From: Flavobacterium sp. LC2016-01
Lineage (GTDB): Bacteria; Bacteroidota; Bacteroidia; Flavobacteriales; Flavobacteriaceae
Direction of reading: 5' to 3'
Length of the DNA stretch: 64,000 nt
Assembly: GCF_009711135.1 (NCBI RefSeq)
Contig: NZ_WMIC01000006.1
Coordinates: 310,001 to 374,000, forward strand
The position numbers and the translations under genes are program-made. Positions within the stretch are counted from its first letter, which is position 1. Every line of letters starts with the position of its first letter. Shown here piece after piece: positions 1 to 7,935 of the stretch. Below the pieces are notes generated by a model. The model was not told the origin of the DNA and searched no databases. It saw only the letters and a program-made list of their open reading frames with translations.

Positions 1-2
1 GA

Positions 3-611
3 AAATCGACAATTTCGTCTTTATTACTGCGCTTCTATGATATTACATCTGGAGAAATTCTTGTTGATGGAAAAAATATTCATGATTATGATTTAGAAAA
101 TCTGCGTGGAAATATGAGTATTGTTCCTCAGGATGTGATTTTATTTGGAGGAACAATCAGAGAAAATATTGCTTACGGAAAGCCAGATGCTTCAGACGAA
201 GAAATTATCGCTGCTGCAAAACAGGCAAATGCTTTTAATTTTGTAGAAGGCTTTCCAGAAAAATTTGAAACATTAGTAGGAGAACGTGGTGTTAAACTGT
301 CCGGTGGACAACGTCAGCGTATTGCAATTGCAAGAGCTTTGCTGAAAAATCCGAGTATTTTGATCTTAGACGAAGCAACATCATCTTTAGACAGCGAAAG
401 CGAAAAACTGGTTCAGGAAGCTTTAGAAGTATTAATGGAAGGAAGAACTAGTATTATCATCGCTCACCGACTTTCGACTATTAGAAATGCTGATAAAATT
501 CTAGTTTTAGATAACGGAAAAATATCCGAAGAAGGAACGCATCAGGAATTAATAAATCTTGAAAACGGAATTTATAAAAACTTAAGTAATTTACAGTTTA
601 GTAATTCTTAA
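3..611 (+). CDS. ABC exporter ATPase domain, C-terminal part (5' end outside window)
   Basis: This is the nucleotide-binding domain of an MsbA-like ABC exporter that couples ATP hydrolysis to export of a lipid, peptide or drug across the inner membrane. The frame is open from the left edge, so the first in-frame Met (114) is internal. The first visible residues KST are the end of Walker A. The Q-loop lies near VPQ, the signature is LSGGQRQRIAIARALL, Walker B is ILILDEATSSLDSE and the H-loop is IIAHRLSTI. The membrane domain should lie upstream, outside the window. The substrate cannot be inferred. A strong terminator follows. Confidence 0.93.
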   Translation, partial: KSTISSLLLRFYDITSGEILVDGKNIHDYDLENLRGNMSIVPQDVILFGGTIRENIAYGKPDASDEEIIAAAKQANAFNFVEGFPEKFETLVGERGVKLSGGQRQRIAIARALLKNPSILILDEATSSLDSESEKLVQEALEVLMEGRTSIIIAHRLSTIRNADKILVLDNGKISEEGTHQELINLENGIYKNLSNLQFSNS

Positions 612-641
612 ATTAAATTTCAATTTAAAAATTCCAATTAT

Positions 642-680
642 AAAAAAACTCCATTTGATTTTACAAATGGAGTTTTTTTT
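642..680 (+). terminator. Rho-independent terminator of the ABC exporter
   Basis: The arms ACTCCATTTG and CAAATGGAGT pair perfectly around a 6-nt loop and are followed by eight T. The A-run on the left arm means it could also work on the minus strand. Confidence 0.9.
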
Positions 681-703
681 ATGGGAAAATCTAAAATCGA
701 TTT

Positions 704-805
704 AAACCGGACTAAAGTCCGGCCCTACAATATAATCGAGCCAAAGACTCTTTAGCAGTTCCGAAGGAACAAACCATATTGTAGAGCTGGACTTCAGTCC
801 AGTTT
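704..805. repeat. Intergenic palindromic repeat of about 100 bp
   Basis: Two 30-nt arms (704-733 and 776-805) are imperfect inverted copies of each other. Each arm holds its own perfect palindrome, CCGGACTAAAGTCCGG at 707-722 and CTGGACTTCAGTCCAG at 787-802. A small hairpin, GTTCCGAAGGAAC, lies at 758-770. It is non-coding and sits between two terminators, as expected for a dispersed REP-like element. No transposase is nearby. Confidence 0.75.
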
Positions 806-830
806 ATAAAGGAATATCCAAATAAAACAA

Positions 831-861
831 AAAAAGCTCCAATTAAAAATTGGAGCTTTTT
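831..861. terminator. Bidirectional terminator after proline dehydrogenase
   Basis: A 14-bp perfect stem (AAAAAGCTCCAATT and its complement) with a 3-nt loop is flanked by A and T runs. It lies 37 nt beyond the stop codon of the minus-strand proline dehydrogenase. Confidence 0.88.
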
Positions 862-897
862 ATATATAAACTGTAAACTGAGACAGAAAACGGAAAA

Positions 898-2067
898 CTA
901 TTTCCCTTTTCTACGTTTACGTTCCGCTTTAATCATTGATAATTCACGGCTTGTTTGTCCTGCAACTGAAGTATTTTCTTCAGCACGGCGAATCAAGTAT
1001 GGCATAACGTCTTTAACTGGTCCAAATGGCAAGTATTTAGCATCATTATAACCATTTTCAGCAAGATTGTAGCTGATATTATCGCTCATTCCGTACAATT
1101 GACCAAACCAGATTCTGTTATCATTTTTAGCTATTCCTTTTTGAGCCATCATTTCCATTAATTTATAAGAACTCAATTCATTGTGAGTTCCTGCAAAAAT
1201 GGCCATAGTGTCTAAATGCTCTAACATATATTGTACAGCTGCGTCATAATTTACATCTGTAGCTTCTTTAGAAACGCAAATTGGCGAAACATATCCTTTT
1301 TCTTCTGCACGCTTATTTTCTTTTTCCATGTAAGCACCACGAACTAATTTCATTCCAATAAAGAAACCTTCGTTCTTGGCAATTTCATGTAATTTTTTCA
1401 AATAATCTAAACGATCCCAACGATACATCTGTAACGTATTAAATACAATTGCTTTTTCTTTATTGTATTTACGCATCATATTGGTTACTAAATCATCAGC
1501 AGCATCCTGCATCCAGCTTTCTTCACCATCAATTAACAACGCCACATCTTTTTTATGAGCTTCACTGCAAACTTGATCAAAACGTGCCACTACTCTATCC
1601 CATTCTGCTTGCTCTGCAGGAGTTAGCGTTTGTTTTTCTCCTATTTTTTCATATAATTCAAAACGTCCTAAACCAGTTGGCTTGAAAACCGCAAACGGAA
1701 TTGCCAAACGTTCTTTAGCAAAATCAATAGTTCTCAATGTCATTTCAAGAGCGGCATCAAACTGCTCTTCTTCTTCTTTTCCTTCAACTGAATAATCCAA
1801 TACAGATGAAACACCTTTTGTAAACATTTTATCTACTACCGAAAGGCAATCATTTTCATTTACACCACCGCAAAAGTGATCAAAAACAGTCGCGCGAATC
1901 AATCCTTCCACCGGAAGGTGCGCTTTAAGAGCAAAATTAGTTACAGCAGTTCCAATTCTTACAAGAGGCTCGCTGTCAATCATTTTAAAAAGAAAGTAAG
2001 CTCTGTCAAGTTCAGTATCACTTTTTAGCGAAAATGCTACTTGAGTGTTATCGAATATTTTTTCCAT
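898..2067 (-). CDS. Proline dehydrogenase (monofunctional PRODH)
   Basis: This FAD enzyme oxidises proline to pyrroline-5-carboxylate and passes electrons to the quinone pool. At 389 residues it has only the PRODH barrel and lacks the aldehyde dehydrogenase half of bifunctional PutA. Family motifs visible are KLVRGAYMEKE in the barrel and YLIRRAEENTS near the C-terminus, which binds flavin and substrate in this family. The start at 2067 is supported by a -7 element about 20 nt upstream. The C-terminus is very basic (KAERKRRKGK). It is divergent from the next gene. Confidence 0.93.
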   Translation of the reverse strand: MEKIFDNTQVAFSLKSDTELDRAYFLFKMIDSEPLVRIGTAVTNFALKAHLPVEGLIRATVFDHFCGGVNENDCLSVVDKMFTKGVSSVLDYSVEGKEEEEQFDAALEMTLRTIDFAKERLAIPFAVFKPTGLGRFELYEKIGEKQTLTPAEQAEWDRVVARFDQVCSEAHKKDVALLIDGEESWMQDAADDLVTNMMRKYNKEKAIVFNTLQMYRWDRLDYLKKLHEIAKNEGFFIGMKLVRGAYMEKENKRAEEKGYVSPICVSKEATDVNYDAAVQYMLEHLDTMAIFAGTHNELSSYKLMEMMAQKGIAKNDNRIWFGQLYGMSDNISYNLAENGYNDAKYLPFGPVKDVMPYLIRRAEENTSVAGQTSRELSMIKAERKRRKGK

Positions 2068-2084
2068 TAAGTTTAGTTTTTGTG

Positions 2085-2092
2085 CAAAGATA
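2085..2092 (-). promoter_or_regulatory. -7 promoter element for proline dehydrogenase
   Basis: On the minus strand the sequence reads TATCTTTG, an exact match to the Bacteroidota -7 consensus TAnnTTTG, 18 nt before the start codon. No clear -33 TTG was found. Confidence 0.6.
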
Positions 2093-2201
2093 TAGAGTGT
2101 TTTGAATATTATTCACGAAATCGTATGATATTTTTTAATATCTATAATTGGCTTAGGAAAATTTCATATTTAAAAAGTAGGATTTTACTGTTGTTTTTGT
2201 G

Positions 2202-2209
2202 TATTTTTG
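2202..2209 (+). promoter_or_regulatory. -7 promoter element for the O-antigen ligase/TPR gene
   Basis: TATTTTTG lies 19 nt before the ATG at 2229. A longer reading from a GTG at 2199 would put the start inside or upstream of this promoter, so the ATG at 2229 is preferred. Confidence 0.6.
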
Positions 2210-2228
2210 CAAAAAAATAAAAATCATC

Positions 2229-4940
2229 ATGAAGGATACTGTTGAAAATATAGTTAATGAAACTAAAGGAAAAAGTTCATTTCCAAATTTAATAGTTTTA
2301 TGTTTTATAGTTTCCTTATTAATTATTGACTTCTTTCCTTACTTTAAAAGTCTGGAAATTATCAATCCACAGTTTTTATATTTATCCTTAGTGAATGCAG
2401 TAACTGGGATTTATTTATATCTCAATTCAAATCTCATTTCGAAGAATATTATTCAAATTTTCAAGAAAAGTTATATTTTAAAACTTTATGCTTCCTTTGT
2501 TTTTTTCTGCGCTTTATCCTATCTCACAGCCAAAAACACATCACTTGTATTTACAAAAATTACAGAAATTGTAATTGTATTTTGCTTATTTATAAATCTT
2601 TCTATTTTTCTCAGAAACAAACTAGATCTATTTTATAAAATAGCTTTTATTGTTTCTTTTAGTGCTTTTATACAGGCTTGGCAGCAATTAGCGCAATTTA
2701 TTATTATCCCAAAACATGTTGCAGTTATTAATCTTTTAAACGGAATGAAAGGTAACACGGGTAATATAAACATCTTAGCCGCTAGTTTAACAATAAAAAT
2801 TCCATTTATACTAATTGGAATACTTTACTTTAAAAACTACAAAAAGCTTTTTCTAATTGTTGCCCTTTTTTCAGTTACGGCGGTTATTTTCTTAACTGGA
2901 GCAAGAACACCATTAATCAATATATTTTTATTGTGTATCATTTATACTATATATGTATGGAGAAAATATTCGTTTAAGAAAGAAACGTTCATTAGAATTT
3001 CTTATTTAATCCTCCCAATTCTTCTTTCAATCATTTTTACTGGTTCAATATTTAATAAATCAAAAGACAACGCCCGATATGTTTCACTAAAAAACAGAGT
3101 TGAACAGATAAATACTGAAGAAGCCTCATCAAAAGCACGTCTGATATACTGGAATAATGCACTTAAAATGAGTGAAAAAAATCCATTTTTAGGAATTGGA
3201 TTAGGTAATTATCAAATAGAATCAATTCCATATGAAAGAACAACTTCTAACGATTCAGTCGTTTCGTTGCATGCACACAATGATTTTCTTGAAATTTTAG
3301 CTGAAACCGGAATTATCAATGGGCTTATTTACTTTTCACTTTTCGTCTATCTTTTAATTATTAATCTAAAGAATGTAATTAAATCAATTAATAAAGAATG
3401 TGAGTTGCTTTCTATTTTAATTTTAATGATACTAGTTGTTCATGGTATAGATTCCCTGTTCAATTTTCCAATGTACAGGCCTACAATGGCTATTTTTTTC
3501 AGTTTAATGCTTGCTTTCAGTTTATTAAATAATTCGGAAGTTCTACAAACAAAATTATCTACAAACAATTCCCCGACCAAAATTATAATTGCAATACTAA
3601 TTGGAATATCGTTAATCACCAGCTTTTCTGCATATGTAATTTATAAAGCGTCTCATTTAGAGTATTTAATTTTTAGTGACAATATCAACATGAGCAATAA
3701 GGGAGTACTTACTGGTGATGAAGTCATTAAAAGAATGCCAGCATATCCAAATGTTTTTAACACTTCAGAATCATTTTATGAATATGCAGGAATCTACTAT
3801 GTTCGTGAAAAACAATATGACAAGGCTCTAAAATGTTTTTCAAAAGCAAGTAAAATAAATGGTTATTCTGGTCGCATTCCATTTTATAAAGTTATTATTT
3901 CCAGAAATAAAGGGAATCTGGACAGCGCTTACGTTTATTCCAAACAGGCTTTCTATTTAAGGCCTAGAGATTATGATCTTTATAAAGCTTCTTCCGAATT
4001 TGCGATATTTAGAAAAGATACTTTAGAAATTATAAAAGAACATAAATTGTTTAATCAATACAGACCAACGAGTCGAACCTGGGCAGAAGCCGCTAAAGGC
4101 CTTAGAACATCAGGATACAATTATAAAAATTTACTTGTTTTTGTAAATCAAGGTTTAAAAGTTTTTCCAAAAGATAGTATATTAAAAGAAATGAAAAACA
4201 ATCTTTTAATAACCAATTATCTTGTTGGCGGGCAGCATTTCGAATCCGATTCGAAACTAAACAAAGCCTTGGAATCATATGAAAAAATTTTAAAGATTGA
4301 CGCTGAAAATGTTTATGCATTTCAAAATATTGGCTTTAATTATTTGAAGCAAGGCCAAATTAAAAAAGCGATCAGCAGTTTATTAAATGCACTGAATTAT
4401 CCGGGTTTAAATGATGGCAAAACAGAATTTTATCTTGGCATTTGTTATTTAAAAGTGAACGATAAAGTGAATGCTTTAAAATATCTCCATCTTTCCAAAA
4501 ACAAAGGTTATCCTGCAGCCAAGCAAATAATATCCAGTTTTCAAAACATAAAAATGGTTGATGAAAAGACTGTATTGAAACAAAAAAATGATTTTTTGAT
4601 TGCTGAATATATTACAGAAGGACAAAAATTTGAAGAACAGAAAAAAATGAGTGAGGCTCTTTTGTCTTATGAAAAAGCGGAAAAGATCGACCCTAAGAGT
4701 ATTTATGCAGCACAAAATATTGGTTTCTATTATTTTAAGACAGGACAATCAAAAAAAGCAATCACCTATTTGCTGAATGCATTAAAATATCCTGGTTTAA
4801 ATGATGGAAAAACAGAATATTTTCTTTCAATATGTTATTTGCAAGAAGATGATAAAACTAATGCTTGCAAATATTTAAATAGATCAAAAAACAAAAACTA
4901 TCCTGATGCAGAACAATTATTAACAAAAATCTGTAAATAG
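2229..4940 (+). CDS. O-antigen ligase (Wzy_C/WaaL-like) membrane protein with C-terminal TPR repeats
   Basis: About 430 N-terminal residues form roughly a dozen hydrophobic helices. They include the Wzy_C-type segment with LIYWNNALKMS, NPFLGIGLGNY and LHAHNDFLEILAETG, typical of O-antigen ligases and polymerases that transfer lipid-linked glycans. The C-terminal half is TPR. Two tandem copies of about 117 residues (4197-4545 and 4587-4937) share near-identical stretches such as YPGLNDGKTE. No glycosyltransferases are adjacent, so this is an orphan ligase. It may act on proteins or on surface polysaccharide made elsewhere. It is divergent from proline dehydrogenase and upstream of aroB. The start was chosen from the promoter position. 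Confidence 0.8.
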   Translation: MKDTVENIVNETKGKSSFPNLIVLCFIVSLLIIDFFPYFKSLEIINPQFLYLSLVNAVTGIYLYLNSNLISKNIIQIFKKSYILKLYASFVFFCALSYLTAKNTSLVFTKITEIVIVFCLFINLSIFLRNKLDLFYKIAFIVSFSAFIQAWQQLAQFIIIPKHVAVINLLNGMKGNTGNINILAASLTIKIPFILIGILYFKNYKKLFLIVALFSVTAVIFLTGARTPLINIFLLCIIYTIYVWRKYSFKKETFIRISYLILPILLSIIFTGSIFNKSKDNARYVSLKNRVEQINTEEASSKARLIYWNNALKMSEKNPFLGIGLGNYQIESIPYERTTSNDSVVSLHAHNDFLEILAETGIINGLIYFSLFVYLLIINLKNVIKSINKECELLSILILMILVVHGIDSLFNFPMYRPTMAIFFSLMLAFSLLNNSEVLQTKLSTNNSPTKIIIAILIGISLITSFSAYVIYKASHLEYLIFSDNINMSNKGVLTGDEVIKRMPAYPNVFNTSESFYEYAGIYYVREKQYDKALKCFSKASKINGYSGRIPFYKVIISRNKGNLDSAYVYSKQAFYLRPRDYDLYKASSEFAIFRKDTLEIIKEHKLFNQYRPTSRTWAEAAKGLRTSGYNYKNLLVFVNQGLKVFPKDSILKEMKNNLLITNYLVGGQHFESDSKLNKALESYEKILKIDAENVYAFQNIGFNYLKQGQIKKAISSLLNALNYPGLNDGKTEFYLGICYLKVNDKVNALKYLHLSKNKGYPAAKQIISSFQNIKMVDEKTVLKQKNDFLIAEYITEGQKFEEQKKMSEALLSYEKAEKIDPKSIYAAQNIGFYYFKTGQSKKAITYLLNALKYPGLNDGKTEYFLSICYLQEDDKTNACKYLNRSKNKNYPDAEQLLTKICK

Positions 4941-4957
4941 TTTTGATGCTATTGAAT

Positions 4958-4995
4958 GCCTAATTTAGAATCATTCGTTTTAAAACAAATTAGGC
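4958..4995 (+). terminator. Possible weak terminator after the ligase/TPR gene
   Basis: GCCTAATTT and AAATTAGGC form a 9-bp inverted repeat with a 20-nt loop, 17 nt after the stop. There is no T-run immediately after the right arm, so termination is uncertain. Confidence 0.35.
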
Positions 4996-5029
4996 CTAAA
5001 GTTTGAATATTATTTAGGTTAAAAAGCCT

Positions 5030-5037
5030 TATTTTTG
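5030..5037 (+). promoter_or_regulatory. -7 promoter element for aroB
   Basis: TATTTTTG lies 23 nt before the aroB start, with TTG at 5003-5005 as a possible -33 element (24-nt spacer, slightly long). Confidence 0.6.
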
Positions 5038-5060
5038 CGCTCTCAATTAACCTAGGAAGT

Positions 5061-6128
5061 ATGAAATCTATTCAAGCAAATAATTATTTCGTGCATTTTA
5101 ACCAAAATGCGTACGAAGCTTTAAATAAGCATTTAAAAGAAACTAAGTATTCAAATCTCTTTATAATAGTAGACGATAAAACAAATGAATATTGTCTTTC
5201 TAAACTTTTGCCTCAAATTGAAACTGATTTAAATATCGAAATTATTGAATTTGAATCGGGTGAAGAAAATAAAAATATCGAAACTTGTATTCAGATCTGG
5301 AATGTACTTACTGAACTTGGAGCCGACAGAAAAGCACTTATTATAAATTTAGGAGGCGGTGTTGTTACTGATTTAGGCGGATTTGTTGCTTCTACTTTTA
5401 AAAGAGGTGTTAATTTCATAAATATTCCAACAACTTTATTATCAATGGTTGATGCTTCAGTTGGCGGAAAAACAGGTGTTGACTTAGGAAACCTTAAAAA
5501 CCAGATTGGTGTAATCAATGTACCTCAGATGGTTTTGATCGATACCGAATATCTTCAAACTTTATCACAAAGCGAAATGCGTTCAGGATTAGCTGAAATG
5601 CTGAAACACGGTCTTATTTATGATACAGCATACTGGAAAGAGTTTTTAGACATAAAAGCTATTGATTATAACGGATTGGATGAACTTATTTATCGTTCTG
5701 TTGAAATTAAAAATGATATTGTAATTCAGGACCCAACTGAAAAAAATATTCGTAAAGCATTAAACTTCGGGCATACGCTTGGCCATGCTATAGAAAGCTA
5801 CTTTTTAGAAAGCGAAACTAAAACAACATTATTGCATGGTGAAGCAATTGCCATCGGAATGATTCTGGAAAGTTATATTTCGCTGCAGAAAGGTTTAATT
5901 ACTGTTGCCGAATATTCTGAAATCAAAACTGCTATAAAAAGTATTTATGATGATGTAATTGTCGAAGAAAACGACATTGATCCAATATTAGAATTACTGA
6001 TTCACGACAAAAAAAATGAATATGGCTTGATTCAGTTTGCGCTGATCGAAGGAATCGGAAAAATAAAAATTAACCAATCAGTTGAAAATAAATTAATTCT
6101 AGAAGCGTTTCAAGATTATAAATCTTAA
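5061..6128 (+). CDS. aroB: 3-dehydroquinate synthase
   Basis: AroB converts DAHP to 3-dehydroquinate, the second step of the shikimate pathway, using NAD+ and a divalent metal in the cytoplasm. The 355-residue length is normal. Motifs in order are the NAD-binding GGGVVTDLGGFVAST, then IPTTLLSMVDASVGGKTGVD, the metal-ligand region RSGLAEMLKHGLIYD and the metal-binding NFGHTLGHAIE. All expected glycine, lysine and histidine positions look intact. It has its own promoter and is probably monocistronic. Confidence 0.96.
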   Translation: MKSIQANNYFVHFNQNAYEALNKHLKETKYSNLFIIVDDKTNEYCLSKLLPQIETDLNIEIIEFESGEENKNIETCIQIWNVLTELGADRKALIINLGGGVVTDLGGFVASTFKRGVNFINIPTTLLSMVDASVGGKTGVDLGNLKNQIGVINVPQMVLIDTEYLQTLSQSEMRSGLAEMLKHGLIYDTAYWKEFLDIKAIDYNGLDELIYRSVEIKNDIVIQDPTEKNIRKALNFGHTLGHAIESYFLESETKTTLLHGEAIAIGMILESYISLQKGLITVAEYSEIKTAIKSIYDDVIVEENDIDPILELLIHDKKNEYGLIQFALIEGIGKIKINQSVENKLILEAFQDYKS

Positions 6129-6172
6129 ATATTTTTTAATCAAAAGGATTGCTTTAGGTATATATTATTTTT

Positions 6173-6180
6173 TACATTTG
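6173..6180 (+). promoter_or_regulatory. -7 promoter element of the arginine decarboxylase leader
   Basis: TACATTTG matches TAnnTTTG exactly. The predicted transcription start (about 4-8 nt downstream) falls at or beside the ATG of a 59-codon ORF at 6186, giving a leader of about 240 nt before arginine decarboxylase. Confidence 0.6.
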
Positions 6181-6185
6181 CCTCG

Positions 6186-6365
6186 ATGAAAACAAACAGA
6201 AAACAAAGACATTTCAGCTCATATAGAAACAGACTCAACAGCTCTTTATTAAGAATGCTGAACCGTTTTTATAATAGTAAAAGTCCGTTTTGTTTTGATG
6301 TTTTCTTATGTTCAAAAGCCGAGCACGAAAAACTGCCGATTATTTTCGCCAATATTAGAGTTTGA
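6186..6365 (+). CDS. Small arginine-rich leader ORF (59 aa), hypothetical
   Basis: An open frame of 59 codons starts 5 nt after the -7 element, so its mRNA would be almost leaderless. Six of the first 27 residues are Arg (positions 5, 8, 14, 16, 23, 27), five encoded by AGA. The peptide is basic and hydrophilic, ends FANIRV, and matches no family I recognise. It precedes arginine decarboxylase by 62 nt in the same direction. It may be a regulatory leader peptide or a chance ORF in a 5' UTR. Codon use alone does not decide this. Confidence 0.45.
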   Translation: MKTNRKQRHFSSYRNRLNSSLLRMLNRFYNSKSPFCFDVFLCSKAEHEKLPIIFANIRV

Positions 6366-6367
6366 AT

Positions 6368-6402
6368 TTTAGATTTAGCGCCGTTTTTTTACTAAATTTA
6401 AA
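6368..6402 (+). promoter_or_regulatory. Hairpin between the leader ORF and arginine decarboxylase
   Basis: TTTAGATTTAG and CTAAATTTAAA pair over 11 positions with one mismatch around a 13-nt loop. It begins 2 nt after the leader ORF stop and ends 25 nt before the arginine decarboxylase start. It is AT-only and weak. Confidence 0.3.
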
Positions 6403-6427
6403 TACAAATTAAAATATTGAAAATTAA

Positions 6428-7831
6428 ATGAATACAAAATATTCTGATCTAATAAACCAAACATACTATTTTCCACAGGAGGAATTTAAACTAAACAAGG
6501 ACAACCTTCAGTTTCATAACATCGATTTAATGAAACTGGTTGAACAATATGGTACACCTTTAAAGTTTACTTATTTGCCTCAAATTTCTGAAAACATCAA
6601 CAAGGCAAAATCTTGGTTCAGAAAAGCAATGGAAAAGAACAAATACGAAGCAAAGTATTACTATTGTTATTGCACCAAAAGCTCTCATTTTGAATACATT
6701 ATGAATGAAGCTTTCAAGAATAACATTCATATTGAAACTTCGTCAGCATTTGACGTCAACATTGTTGAGAATTTGTTGGAAAACGGAAAAATCAATAAAA
6801 GTACGTATGTTATCTGCAATGGTTTTAAAAGAGACGAATACATTAGTAATATTGCTAGATTAATTAATAACGGACATAAAAACACTATTCCGATTATTGA
6901 TAATTACGAAGAACTTGATTTGCTTCAAGGCGAAATTAAAGGAAAATTCAAAATTGGAATTCGTATTGCAGCTGAGGAAGAGCCTAAATTTGAGTTTTAT
7001 ACTTCAAGATTAGGAATTGGTTATAAAAACATTGTTTCGTTCTATAAAAAACAAATTCAGGAGAATGATAAACTAGAGCTTAAAATGCTTCACTTTTTCA
7101 TTAATACCGGAATCAACGATACATCATATTACTGGAATGAGCTTGTAAAATGTATTAAAGTTTACATTGCACTTAAAAAAGAATGCCCTACTCTTGATGG
7201 CTTGAACATTGGAGGCGGTTTTCCAATTAAGAACTCACTTGCTTTTGAATATGATTATCAATATATGATTGATGAAATTATCAATCAAATTAAAATCGCT
7301 TGTGATGAAGCCGAAGTTGATGTACCAAATATCTTTACAGAATTTGGTTCGTTTACAGTAGGTGAAAGTGGTGGCGCAATCTATCAGATTTTGTATCAAA
7401 AACAACAAAATGATAGAGAAAAATGGAATATGATCGATTCATCGTTCATTACTACTTTGCCAGATACTTGGGCTATAAATAAACGTTTTATTATGCTGGC
7501 GATAAATCGCTGGAATGATACTTACGAACGGGTTCTACTGGGCGGACTGACTTGTGATAGTGACGATTATTACAATTCTGAACAAAACATGAATGCCATT
7601 TATTTGCCTAAATACAGCAAAGAAAAACCATTATATATTGGTTTCTTTAATACAGGTGCGTATCAGGAAACAATTGGAGGTTACGGCGGTTTACACCACT
7701 GTTTGATTCCACAGCCAAAACACATTTTGATAGATCGTGACGAAAATGGTATTCTGGCAACAGAAGTTTTCTCAGAACAACAGACTTCTGATGATGTATT
7801 GAAAATTTTAGGCTACAAGAAAAAAATATAA
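6428..7831 (+). CDS. speA: Arginine decarboxylase (alanine-racemase fold)
   Basis: This PLP enzyme converts arginine to agmatine, the entry step of the agmatine route to polyamines. Its 467 residues follow the fold type III layout: an N-terminal PLP barrel (the YYYCYCTKSSHFEYI strand carries the candidate Schiff-base lysine; IETSSAFD; GGGFPI glycine loop for phosphate) and a C-terminal sheet domain with LGGLTCDSDD, the conserved Cys-Asp substrate site. It is shorter than the roughly 630-residue E. coli SpeA, as expected for the Bacteroidota form. Agmatinase is not adjacent. It is followed by the deoxyhypusine-synthase-like gene, suggesting one polyamine operon. Confidence 0.85.
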   Translation: MNTKYSDLINQTYYFPQEEFKLNKDNLQFHNIDLMKLVEQYGTPLKFTYLPQISENINKAKSWFRKAMEKNKYEAKYYYCYCTKSSHFEYIMNEAFKNNIHIETSSAFDVNIVENLLENGKINKSTYVICNGFKRDEYISNIARLINNGHKNTIPIIDNYEELDLLQGEIKGKFKIGIRIAAEEEPKFEFYTSRLGIGYKNIVSFYKKQIQENDKLELKMLHFFINTGINDTSYYWNELVKCIKVYIALKKECPTLDGLNIGGGFPIKNSLAFEYDYQYMIDEIINQIKIACDEAEVDVPNIFTEFGSFTVGESGGAIYQILYQKQQNDREKWNMIDSSFITTLPDTWAINKRFIMLAINRWNDTYERVLLGGLTCDSDDYYNSEQNMNAIYLPKYSKEKPLYIGFFNTGAYQETIGGYGGLHHCLIPQPKHILIDRDENGILATEVFSEQQTSDDVLKILGYKKKI

Positions 7832-7935
7832 AAATTAGGCAAATTAAAAAGTTAATAGCTTTAAATTTATTAATTTGCAGTAAGATCGTAAAAGGTTAAA
7901 AACTTTTAATTCAAACAAAAACAAAAAAAAAAGAA

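Noticed and set aside
704..805. Possible CRISPR repeat or IS end
   Set aside because: There is only one copy at the site, with no spacers, target duplication or transposase; it fits a REP-like palindrome.
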